NCBI GenBank assembly: GCA_010356995.1
Contig: ML996687.1
Location: forward strand, 1,211,148-1,275,147
Origin: Trichodelitschia bisporula
Lineage: Eukaryota; Ascomycota; Dothideomycetes; Phaeotrichales; Phaeotrichaceae
Direction: 5' to 3'
DNA length: 64,000 nt
The translations under genes and the position numbers were made by a program. Every line of letters starts with the position of its first letter. The first letter of the stretch is position 1. The notes below the pieces were generated by a model. The model was given only the letters and a program-made list of their open reading frames with translations, ran no database searches and was not told the origin of the DNA. This document shows positions 11,145-19,916 of the stretch, in pieces.

Positions 11145-12815
11145 CTACTCAACAAACTCAACATGCACACTCCCATTCTTCAGACCCGCCGCCGTAATCG
11201 TCGAGTCTACATCACCAATGAGATTGCGTCCCATGAAGACAAGCTCGAATGGCCGACCCCGATCCTCCTCCGCAACAACATCCGGCACTGGCCCCGCCTT
11301 GAGCCACTCGTAAAGGCGACCGACCTGGTCTTCGACGTTGAACCGACGCACGACGCGACCCCTAGCAAAGCGAAACTGGATCCGCGTTGTCGTAGCAGGG
11401 TCCTGGAGCGGCTCTATGTGCGGGTGATTTGTAGGGATCTGGGCGAATGCACCCAGCGCCGCACCGCCCTCCTCGCTATCACCGCCGAGGTCCATCAGAT
11501 CTTCTTCATCGTCCACGACAGCTGCTTTGCCCTTCCCCTTGTCAAGGGTGTCGCTCCTCGTCAGCGCATCCGGGTCCGTCAGTGCTGGCGGCGTGCCTCC
11601 TTGGCCACCCGCAGCGGCGAGGCTGTTCTGGAGAGCCATCTCAAGCATCTCCTCCTCCGTCATACGGGCGATATCCATTTGTGGCGCACGCTCGGGCTTG
11701 CGCTTGGCGACGGGGTTGCGCGCGCCGGCGGCCATGCTGTACCGATCGAGAAAGTCGTACAACTCGGTCAGAAACTCAGTCGCTTTCGGCACGGGAGCCC
11801 CACTCCAAACCTTGAGCTGCTCACCCGTGCGCGGGTCAACGATGGCAATGTGAGGATACGCGTCGGAGTTGTCGCGCGCAGCACCGAGGTAGTACTGGGT
11901 GTATGCATCTTCAAGGGACGGCGCCGCACCATCGCGAGGCCGAGCGTACTGAAGAAAGATGAAATGCTCGCGGATTGTCTCCTTGATCTGCGGGTCCTTC
12001 CAAAGATCGCGATTTAGCACCTGGCAGTCGAACACGGCGGGATCTTGCACGTTGACTAGCAGCCACTTGTGCTTCTCACGTCCGTGTTCGCGAGCCTGGT
12101 CCCACGGCAGGCGGCTGATAATCTCAAAAGGCGGACGGAACATCTCAGCGAGGGAGTGTGCCTTGTCGCTGCGACGTGAGGCGCCGCCTGTGGCACGCGC
12201 AAGATTGTTGTCGAGATCTTCCGGTTCTGCGTCAGGATCTTCCCAGATGCGGGACTGGACGTCCCGTTGGTGAAAAATACCAGGCGGAGCCATGCCAGAC
12301 ACTGCGACGTTAGTATAGCTTAAGTAAGCACGTGAAGGATGCTCACTCCCAGGTGTCGCCCGCTGCCGGCTTCGCCGCTGCGCAATGACTTGATCTATAT
12401 CATCATCATCCCAGCCACTCGCGGCAGGCCCAACCAGTGTTTCCGTTGTTCTAGCCATAGGCGCCCTCACGGTATCTTCATCCCGCTGTGCGGTGGCGTA
12501 CATCTCCTCTTGCAGCCGCCGGGCAATCTCCTCGTCACCCGCGGGGTGGTAACCAAGGTTGCGGTCATGTTCATCGCTCTCGTCATCGGAGTCGATGTGC
12601 ACGACGCCGGACGCGTCCTCGGTGTAGCTAGGGCCTGTGGTGCTAGGCTGAGGGTGAGAAGACGAGGAGGCAGGCTCTTCTGTAGCGAGGCTCGGATCTT
12701 CGAAGAACAGCTGAATGGCTTGTTCGAGGTTGTTGTCCGTCAGTCGCAGAAACTGGGTTGCTTGAGAGGGCAACGCCCCCGTGATGCTGGTAAAGTTTGC
12801 TATGAGATCGTCCAT
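11145..12815 (-). CDS. UBA-UAS-UBX protein, p97/Cdc48 cofactor (Ubx5/UBXN7-like)
   Basis: Model: exon 1 12,815-12,347, a 45-nt intron 12,346-12,302 (GTGAGC..TACTAAC..CAG), exon 2 12,301-11,145; 541 aa. Residues 1-45 form a UBA-like helix bundle (starting MDDLIANFTSITGALPSQA). An acidic low-complexity linker follows. About residues 205-350 make a thioredoxin-fold UAS domain (HKWLLVNVQDPAVFDCQVLN, then WKDPQIKETIREHFIFLQY). A ubiquitin-interacting-like helix (MTEEEMLEMALQNSLA) lies near 375, and the last 80 residues are a UBX domain (RIQFRFARGRVVRRF to the C-terminus). This order is that of yeast Ubx5 and human UBXN7, which bring ubiquitylated clients to Cdc48. The ATG at 12,815 is the first in frame. 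The intron is a multiple of three and lacks a stop, so an unspliced transcript would add 15 residues, one of them replaced. The domain calls are secure; orthology to Ubx5 in particular is inferred. Confidence 0.93.
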   Translation of the reverse strand: MDDLIANFTSITGALPSQATQFLRLTDNNLEQAIQLFFEDPSLATEEPASSSSHPQPSTTGPSYTEDASGVVHIDSDDESDEHDRNLGYHPAGDEEIARRLQEEMYATAQRDEDTVRAPMARTTETLVGPAASGWDDDDIDQVIAQRRSRQRATPGSEHPSRAYLSYTNVAVSGMAPPGIFHQRDVQSRIWEDPDAEPEDLDNNLARATGGASRRSDKAHSLAEMFRPPFEIISRLPWDQAREHGREKHKWLLVNVQDPAVFDCQVLNRDLWKDPQIKETIREHFIFLQYARPRDGAAPSLEDAYTQYYLGAARDNSDAYPHIAIVDPRTGEQLKVWSGAPVPKATEFLTELYDFLDRYSMAAGARNPVAKRKPERAPQMDIARMTEEEMLEMALQNSLAAAGGQGGTPPALTDPDALTRSDTLDKGKGKAAVVDDEEDLMDLGGDSEEGGAALGAFAQIPTNHPHIEPLQDPATTTRIQFRFARGRVVRRFNVEDQVGRLYEWLKAGPVPDVVAEEDRGRPFELVFMGRNLIGDVDSTITAAGLKNGSVHVEFVE

Positions 12816-13481
12816 GGTGACGGGAGGCAAGTTTGGCAGACGGATGCCGTGCCGCCTAGCAGCTGACTATCGATGCTCGCGGTGGATCCTTGCGAAGGAG
12901 GGTGGCGGAAGAGCGGCGGGTGAAAGCTTGATGAAAGTATGCAGCAAAAGTAGCTACTGGGCGGGGTAGTGGGGTGCTTGCCCTGCTGGGACCGACAAAG
13001 GAAACAGCAAACAAGGTGTAGCAGAGGGATCAGTAGTTTGAGGAAAATAGGATCACAGCAGCCGATACATGTGAAGGAAGAAGATGTTAACGTGGTGAAC
13101 AGTTTTGGGGGTTGAACGGGTTGCAGGTTGACAAGAAGTTGTAGTGGAGGGAAGCTGCGTCACGTAGTCGCCTGCTCACAGCACGGGCCTCCGCCCCGGT
13201 CGCTAAGAAATAACCCCCCCTATGGTGTCCAGCGCCACCACAACTATGAGCACCAGCCACAAGCTTCAGCCCACAACTTATCAAACACAAGCATCTAAAT
13301 TCAGCCTTGGGCTGCCTCGTTACCGCTCTCCTTCATTCACGACTGAGGATCAAGCCTAGAGGCTTCGTTTTCATTAGACTAGAGATAGGACACTGCCTAT
13401 CCATCCCACGTATGCTACAGGTTCCAGACGGCATCATAATCATGTACACATTACTCCTGTTTACCAGTTGTCCCGAGCGCC
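12816..13481. other. Intergenic: UBX promoter and MDM31 3' flank
   Basis: These 666 bases lie between the 5' end of the UBX gene and the 3' end of MDM31, both on the minus strand. Short open frames are present but none looks like protein. No clear TATA box was found. Confidence 0.6.
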
Positions 13482-15618
13482 TCATGCAATATTTCCCGCC
13501 AGGCCGATAAACAGAGCTTGCGCAGCCAACTGAATCGTCCAAATGCCTACCTTTTTGAATCGCCGCCGCCGCAGCTGGTCGTCGTCCAACACGTCGCGCG
13601 CAAAGGCCTCGTATACCTGCTGTCGTTAAAATCAAGACTCAGGAAGCGGATGAGGAAGCACACACCTCGCGTGACAAATCGTCCATTAACCCCGAATCAT
13701 AAACCGTCCAGCTACCGTCAAACTCGCTGCGCTGCTTCACCACGCGGCATTGAATCGGAATGAATGCGCGTCGGGAGTTGATGTAAGCGACTATGGGCCG
13801 GATGAGCGCGTTGTTGATGTATGATATGTCCTTCGTGAACAGCGGTACCGTGGCGCGCACGTCATTTAGGTGCACGCGAAGATCCATAATCATGAAGCGA
13901 TCATCATCTTCTGAGGTGACCGGTATATGCGAGTCCTGGTCCGGGTATGCATCTTCCAAAATGGCCTCCTTCCCATCTCCATTCTTTGGACCAGAAGTGA
14001 CTGTGGCTTCCATGCGGTCATAAAAGTCAGACATGACCTTTGCAATGCTACCGCCATCATCGGCTGGTAACCGTACGTCGGAAACAATGTCGACGTTACC
14101 CTCGTGGATCCACGAGAACGGCCCCTCGGCGCCGCGGTTTAAGTGCTCAATGTTGAGACCGTCGATGCGGATGCGGCTATGCTTTTTCCACAGCAGAGTG
14201 TCGTCCGGCGCGACATCTTCGTAGTGGTGCGACTGCCGCGGGTGGATGGTGAAAAGAGAATTGTCAAAAGAACCGGAGATGTGGTTTGCTGACATGAAAT
14301 CGTAGAAGAGCCACTGCTTGCGCAGCTGCGGTAGGTCGCAGGAGAATATGCTGACCGGGAACGGCCTGAAGTTGTTCGGCTGGTACACTGTGACTAGCAA
14401 GTCCTCCATCTTGAACGAGTCGAGCTCGAAGTCGCCTGGAGAGTGCTCGTGCCTGTAAGTCCGAGGGTCGATGTACTCCTCAGGAGGCTTGAGATGTGTA
14501 CGATCGATGACTCCCCGGATGCCCTTCACCTCGACATCCTGCAACAGTCCCTTGCCATTGAACCATTTGGCGAATGACAGCGTGACGTTGACTGTGTTGA
14601 TGGAAACATCAAACTGCGTGTAGTTGCCATCGTCCTCAACATGCGTGTCCTTTTCAACATGTACAGCTGCCGCCGCCTCGGCTTGTGAGCCCTTGACAAC
14701 CTTGGCCTTTCCACCTGGCCGGCGTGATACGAACACATTGCGGAAGGATATGACGCCGTCCCCCCACTTGGGCACAATAGCCGACTCAAAAATGACATGC
14801 ACGCCGGAGGAGGCCGTCAAGTGATTACCGATCCACTTTGCGAGGGTTTCCTGGGCGAAGACGGTATTTACGATGAGGATGCAGAGCGAGAAAAAGGTTG
14901 TCGTGCCCACGATGATCCAAATCACATGTCCAACCAGTATCCACGAGAAAAAGGCGCTGACATCGTCCACATTGAAGGGCCGGAAGCTCTTGATAGAGAA
15001 CCACTTGAAGTGGATGTGGAAGCGCGCCCATGCTCCTGTAGCCGCCGCGAGCAGTTCGTCCTTTGTGGGGCGATGCAGATGCGGGAGCCGCTCAAGTAGT
15101 GATGGGTGGGGTTCGGATTTGGGTGCAGTCTTGGTTTGGGCAGGCGGTGATAGCACGGCCCTGGGCGCCGCGGTCTGTGATGGCTTAGATGAAGCAGGCT
15201 GTGAGGCCTTCGAGCCTCCGCCATTATTGGAGCCTTTGCCATTGCCGTTGTTCCTGCCGGCACCATCGCCTCCACTGACCGAACTCTTGTTCCGTTTGGC
15301 ATTTGCGCTAGAGCGTCGCTTAGGCTTGTTGTGCGCATGCCGCTTCCATGCTACCGCCGCGCATTCCATGACGCGGGGTTGCGGGGTTATGTGGTGTTGC
15401 AGAAGGGAGAGGGTGGGATGCGAGAGGAGACGAATCTGGGGGGCTCTATGTTGCGCAGAATGAGGCGTAGAATGCAGATAATGGCGCGATATAGGTGCCT
15501 TTGTGGTAGAAGAAGGGCCAATGGTTGATCGCAATAGGATTGTGTTGCTGGCCGGTTGCTCACCGCGCACCGCTAGCCATGGTCTCGCGCTGGCCCTAAA
15601 GCCTACATGACGAAACAT
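13482..15618 (-). CDS. mdm31: Mdm31/Mdm32-family mitochondrial inner-membrane protein
   Basis: Model: exon 1 15,618-13,666, intron 13,665-13,617 (49 nt, GTGTGT..CAG), exon 2 13,616-13,482; 695 aa. Without the intron the frame stops after eight spurious codons; with it the protein continues through EVYEAFARDVLDDDQLRRRR to a hydrophobic tail (VGIWTIQLAAQALFIGLAG) typical of the family's end. The N-terminus (MFRHVGFRASARPWLAVRG) is a basic, amphipathic mitochondrial targeting sequence, followed by a long Gly/Asn/Ser/Lys-rich linker. A transmembrane segment lies near 220-250 (SWILVGHVIWIIVGTTTFF), then the conserved body facing the intermembrane space (WFNGKGLLQDVEVKGIRGVI). Yeast Mdm31 and Mdm32 are needed for mitochondrial shape, distribution and mtDNA stability. 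The open frame extends upstream to 15,774 but has no earlier ATG. It is head-to-head with PNO1. Whether it is closer to Mdm31 or Mdm32 I cannot say from sequence alone. Confidence 0.92.
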
Positions 15619-15950
15619 TATCCGTGGAATAGTTGCGACATGGTGGTCCTCCTGCTGGAGTGCAAGAGCAGAAGAGTACGCGTGAGTGTGTGTTTGCGGG
15701 AGAAGGAGGTAGGGGGAGAGCAGTTGAGGAACAGGAGTAGGCGACTTGGACGAAGAAGCAGAGACAGGCTTCAAAGCTTCCCACCTCTGGTCGGGGATAA
15801 TGACGACAATTTTTCCGCATTGCGAGCCTTAGTTTAATATGTATGCCTGAGCCGAAGTATCGCCGGAGCCCTAGCGGAATTTTTGCAACACCAAGGGAAT
15901 TTACATCTCCACTTTCCCGCTGTCACCATCTCCCACACCACCCAACAACA
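15619..15950. promoter_or_regulatory. Shared bidirectional promoter, MDM31/PNO1
   Basis: The two start codons are 332 bases apart on opposite strands, so this interval must carry both promoters and both 5' leaders. I see no TATA box close to either start. Confidence 0.6.
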
Positions 15951-16762
15951 ATGCCTGCACCCACAGCCCTGCGGAAGCCCGACGACCTCGTCGAGGAGGC
16001 CATGGAGGATGCTCCTCGTGAGTTTTTTTTTCTTGTATTAACTCTGCTAATATTCCCCTAGAAGAAGAGCAAGATGGCGGCGTTCTGCTCGACCCCACCA
16101 CCCCCGCCCCCACCACCACGACCGACACACTCATGGCTACCGACGCCTCGGAGCCACAAATCACACCCGATGGCCGCCCACATTTCGCACCTGCTCAGGA
16201 AGTGCGCACAATCTTCCACGTCGAGACCCGTAAAGTCCTGATCCCGCCGCACCGCTTTGCGCCCCTCAAGAACAACTGGAGCAAGATCTACTCGCCGCTG
16301 GTGGAGCACCTGAAGCTGCAGGTGCGCATGAACGTAAAGTCACGGGCGGTAGAGATGCGCACGTCCAAGGCGACTACGGATCCCGGTGCGCTGCAGAAGG
16401 GTGAAGACTTCGTCAAGGCGTTCAGCCTGGGCTTCGACGTGGATGATGCGATCGCGCTGCTGCGGTTGGACGATCTGTACATTGAAACGTTTGAGGTCAA
16501 GGATGTGAAGACTTTGACCGGCGACCACTTGAGCCGCGCGATTGGGCGGATTGCGGGCAAGGATGGCAAGACCAAGTTCGCAATCGAGAATGCGAGCAAG
16601 ACGCGCGTAGTGCTGGCAGACAGCAAGATCCACATTCTCGGCGGCTTTCAGAACATCCATGTTGCTCGCGAGAGCATCGTGTCGCTCATCCTGGGTGCGC
16701 CGCCCGGCAAGGTTTACAACAGCTTGCGGACTGTGTCGGCGCGCATGAAGGAGCGGTTTTAA
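15951..16762 (+). CDS. pno1: Pno1/Dim2, KH-domain 40S ribosome assembly factor
   Basis: Model: exon 1 15,951-16,017, intron 16,018-16,061 (44 nt, GTGAGT..CTAAT..CTAG), exon 2 16,062-16,762; 255 aa, the usual size. Pno1 binds the 3' end of 18S rRNA in pre-40S particles, helps the nuclease Nob1 and dimethylase Dim1, and is essential in yeast. The N-terminal 65 residues are acidic and variable. After EVRTIFHVETRKVLIPPHRF come a degenerate KH1 domain (to about 150) and KH2 with its GKDG loop (IGRIAGKDGKTKFAIENAS), then IHILGGFQNIHVARESIVSL and the conserved C-terminal helix ending ARMKERF. The exon 1 junction completes a glutamine codon. The first exon is short enough to be missed by frame-only annotation. 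Confidence 0.96.
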
Positions 16763-16973
16763 GGTCGGACTTCAAGGCGTTTGGGCATACCTGGACTGGC
16801 GAAAGGGCGCTCGGTTGTTTACGAAACGAAAATGGATGGGGCTACGGCATCTTTGAGGGCAGTGGGATGAGGACTTCCTGTTCACGATCATAGATGAATG
16901 AATCCATGGCGTTAATTTTCAACGGTGATAAGAACCAGCACTTGGATGATGTACCGAGTTAACTTCCCTTCAC
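16763..16973. other. Convergent 3' flanks of PNO1 and DPH6
   Basis: Only 211 bases separate the two stop codons, so the 3' untranslated regions of these convergent genes probably touch or overlap. Confidence 0.6.
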
Positions 16974-19268
16974 TCACCATTTCCTCCCTATAGCACCCGC
17001 CTCTATCTCCCTTTTCTCCCCCCAAACCCCTTCACAAGGCACAACCACCGCGCCCACCCTTCTCGCCCATTCAATAACCTTAATGCCCACCTTCGGCCCA
17101 ACATACACTGTCCAGTCTATCCCCTCCCCCTCGCCCTGTAAGGCTTCCATCAATTTTTCATTCGTAATCTCAAAATACCCAACCCATCCCTCTCCCACAT
17201 CACTCCGCTGCATATCGACCGCAGACCTAACCCGGATCTCCCCCCGAATCCCCAAACACCCCCACTCAACACCCACATCCCGCGGTAGTCCAGCAACACG
17301 GACCACAAACAGCGGCGGCACCCGTTGTGCGCCATCCTCAAACTTGACATCATTCAAGCGCGGCAGCCGCGGCCGGACGTCATTGATGAGAGGGCGGGAC
17401 GTGCTGGCCGATGGTTTTCCCAAATTGTGCCACACATCAAAGTCCTCATCGTCGGAGGACTCACTACTGTCCAGCCAGGTCAGGTCATTACTCACGTGCG
17501 CCCTCCGCCACGCCTCCTGCACCACACGGACCCAGTCCTGTGGAGAAGCACCTGTGCCGGACGGCGCAATGTACGCCACACCCCCCGCCCACCAGGCGAC
17601 GTCCATGGCGCGCCCGATGCGCCATACGTGCTGTAGCGCGAGGAGGGCGTGGTAGGGTGGGAGCCAGATGCGTTGCTCGGTCTTGGGGTCTACGGCAGAA
17701 GGTGGCTCTGTCGGGGGCGACATGGAGGCTGGGAGAAGCGGGATTTGGCCCGCTAGGTAGACGAGTTCGGCGTCTAGTGCGGAGAAGGATTGTAGTGAGG
17801 GAGCCTGCGAGACGGCCACGGCTTGCGAGTAGGGGCCGATGTTGGCTGGCGCCCAGTAGCTGCGGCTTTGTACGTGGAGGGTGCGGCGGGAGACGGTGAG
17901 AGGGCGGAGAACCAGAGAGAGCATGACGTGCACGCCTTTTGGCATTGTGGAGCCGAGTGCGATGGTTGTGCGGGAGGGAGGGTTGGGGCGTGGAAAGAGG
18001 GTGCTGTAGATGCTGTTGATGGTCGTGAAGTCGGCGATGTGCCGGAGGAGGAGGGTGGTTGAAACTATAGACTCGGGAGTGAGGGAGTGGAAAGTGAGGA
18101 GCGGCCGAAGAGCGGCGAGGATAGCGACAAGTTGGTCGGCAGCAGCATCTTTGATGGAGCGGAGATTGGCGATCTGAAGAATGTTTCCTGCGGAAGTGGT
18201 AAGGGAGTAAGATATACCGTCGCGAGAGGGGAGCGAATCCGTGAAGATATGGTGGAGTGGTTCGAAGTCTGTGTCCAGTATCTCGTCGTCCTCCTTTCCG
18301 GCTTTCTTCTCTTTTAAACCTTGCTGCCCGGCAATCATCTCGCTCATCACGCTCCCAAACTCCTCGTCCAGCAGATCTGGTATCCTGATGTGCTTCTTCT
18401 TCTCCTCGTTCTTAAATTTCACCGCCTTCGCCCCCAGGATCTTGACCGCCGAACACCCTCCCTCCCCAACAACCGTCTCGTAACTCTCAACCTCAATCCT
18501 CCCCTTCCAACCCCCCAATCCTTTTATTACAAGCGTCTCAAATTCACCCCCCTCACCCAACGCTGACCCTCCTCCCCTCACACCCCCCGTCAACCCACTC
18601 TCCGTCATAAACTTCTGCATGTTCACCTCCATACTATACCACACCTCTGTCTGTGTGATATCATTCCATAAAAACCTCTCTTGTAACCCTCCACTGGCCA
18701 GCTTAACTATCCGCACATCCATCCCCGCCTTCCCCATATCATCTAGCAAGCTACTGGGGAAATGCGGCGGCAGAGCAGGGTAATGCCACAACCATGCAAG
18801 CGACACAAGCCCAAGGCGCTGGGTAACCGACTCAATCCGCGTCCGTTGATACGTGCTCAAAATCGCGCCGGAGCTCACAGCCCTCAAGTTCGGGAAATCA
18901 ACCAGCACGTCCCTCACCAACGCCATCAGGTCCTCGGCCTCATCGTGCGCATCTGCGGTCTCTGCAGGCGCGTACTCGCGTCCGTTAACGACTACACCAC
19001 CCGTGATCGCACGGCGATAGAGCGGGAGGCCGAGCAGTTTGGAGTAGAGTGGCACGACTGCGTGCCCGATGGTTTGGTACATGAAGCTGTCGACGTCCTC
19101 GGTGTCGGGCAATAGCGGGTGCAAGTTGCCTAGTGCAACAGGGACGTACCCGTTGCGCTCGCAGTGTGCGAGGGAGTAGAGACTGTCTTTGCCGCCGGAG
19201 ATGAGGCAGAGGACCTGCGGGCGGGAGTCCATGGTGGGTTCGCTTTTTAGATCGGTCGGGGGTGTCAT
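16974..19268 (-). CDS. dph6: Diphthine-ammonia ligase Dph6 with C-terminal Rid/YjgF domains
   Basis: A single exon of 764 aa from the ATG at 19,268. A second in-frame ATG, 13 codons later, is an equally good start, giving MDSRPQVLCLISGGKDSLYS. Dph6 uses ATP and ammonia for the last step of diphthamide synthesis on the eEF2 histidine. The N-terminal ~240 residues are the ATP-pyrophosphatase domain: the PP-loop SGGKDS near residue 25, an aromatic segment (SLAWLWHYP), and the EGGEFETLV motif near 245. As in the yeast long form, two Rid/YjgF-YER057c-like domains follow (about 370-500 and 505-745), the second beginning SYWAPANIGPYSQAV. Length fits fungal long-form Dph6 (about 700-850 aa). The frame remains open for ten codons upstream of 19,268 but without an ATG. 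Confidence 0.93.
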   Translation of the reverse strand: MTPPTDLKSEPTMDSRPQVLCLISGGKDSLYSLAHCERNGYVPVALGNLHPLLPDTEDVDSFMYQTIGHAVVPLYSKLLGLPLYRRAITGGVVVNGREYAPAETADAHDEAEDLMALVRDVLVDFPNLRAVSSGAILSTYQRTRIESVTQRLGLVSLAWLWHYPALPPHFPSSLLDDMGKAGMDVRIVKLASGGLQERFLWNDITQTEVWYSMEVNMQKFMTESGLTGGVRGGGSALGEGGEFETLVIKGLGGWKGRIEVESYETVVGEGGCSAVKILGAKAVKFKNEEKKKHIRIPDLLDEEFGSVMSEMIAGQQGLKEKKAGKEDDEILDTDFEPLHHIFTDSLPSRDGISYSLTTSAGNILQIANLRSIKDAAADQLVAILAALRPLLTFHSLTPESIVSTTLLLRHIADFTTINSIYSTLFPRPNPPSRTTIALGSTMPKGVHVMLSLVLRPLTVSRRTLHVQSRSYWAPANIGPYSQAVAVSQAPSLQSFSALDAELVYLAGQIPLLPASMSPPTEPPSAVDPKTEQRIWLPPYHALLALQHVWRIGRAMDVAWWAGGVAYIAPSGTGASPQDWVRVVQEAWRRAHVSNDLTWLDSSESSDDEDFDVWHNLGKPSASTSRPLINDVRPRLPRLNDVKFEDGAQRVPPLFVVRVAGLPRDVGVEWGCLGIRGEIRVRSAVDMQRSDVGEGWVGYFEITNEKLMEALQGEGEGIDWTVYVGPKVGIKVIEWARRVGAVVVPCEGVWGEKREIEAGAIGRKW

Positions 19269-19916
19269 GATGAAATTCAGGCCTAGAGTCTTGGGCAAGG
19301 GCTTTTCTTGCGGTACTGTTACATGTCAGCCTCTGTGCGGGAAAGCCATGCTGGAGTATACTTTAGTTCTAGCCACGTGAGGTGGTGATGTGGTGGTCAT
19401 CCTTTGATGTTGGAAGGATGTCCAATGAGAGGCATAAATCACGGTTTGCCGCTTCCGCGCGGCTATGGAAAGTAGCACCACTTGCACCTCGACTTTCTTT
19501 TAGGGCACTATCGTGGAGGTAAATGGATGCGAAGGGACAAAACAGAACTAGTATCGTGAGGTATCTGGCGAAAGAAAATTGGCCAGCAGGAAGTGAAGAG
19601 TTGTTGAAAGACTCGAAAGAAAAGAGAGTCAAGAGACGCTTTAGAACAATTTCATGATGTGGCAATATCCTCCGATACTCCTTCCCCTCGACATGAGCAT
19701 ATGACCGTGCTCCCTCCCCTTATTATGAGCCCATTACCCATGTGCCTTCCCAAAAGTAATCTGCTCCTTCTGACTTGGAGTCATACGGCGCATGCCTTAA
19801 GGTGAATGCCTTGCCTGCATTGATACTCGGGCCGCCTTGGAGTATTTACACCAGAACTCCAACTCGGGAAGCTTTGAACTGAAATTTCAGATGGAGCCAA
19901 CTCCTCCATCCATAAA
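19269..19916. other. Intergenic: DPH6 promoter and 3' flank of the large gene
   Basis: These 648 bases lie between two minus-strand genes. No protein-like frame and no clear regulatory motif stand out. Confidence 0.55.
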
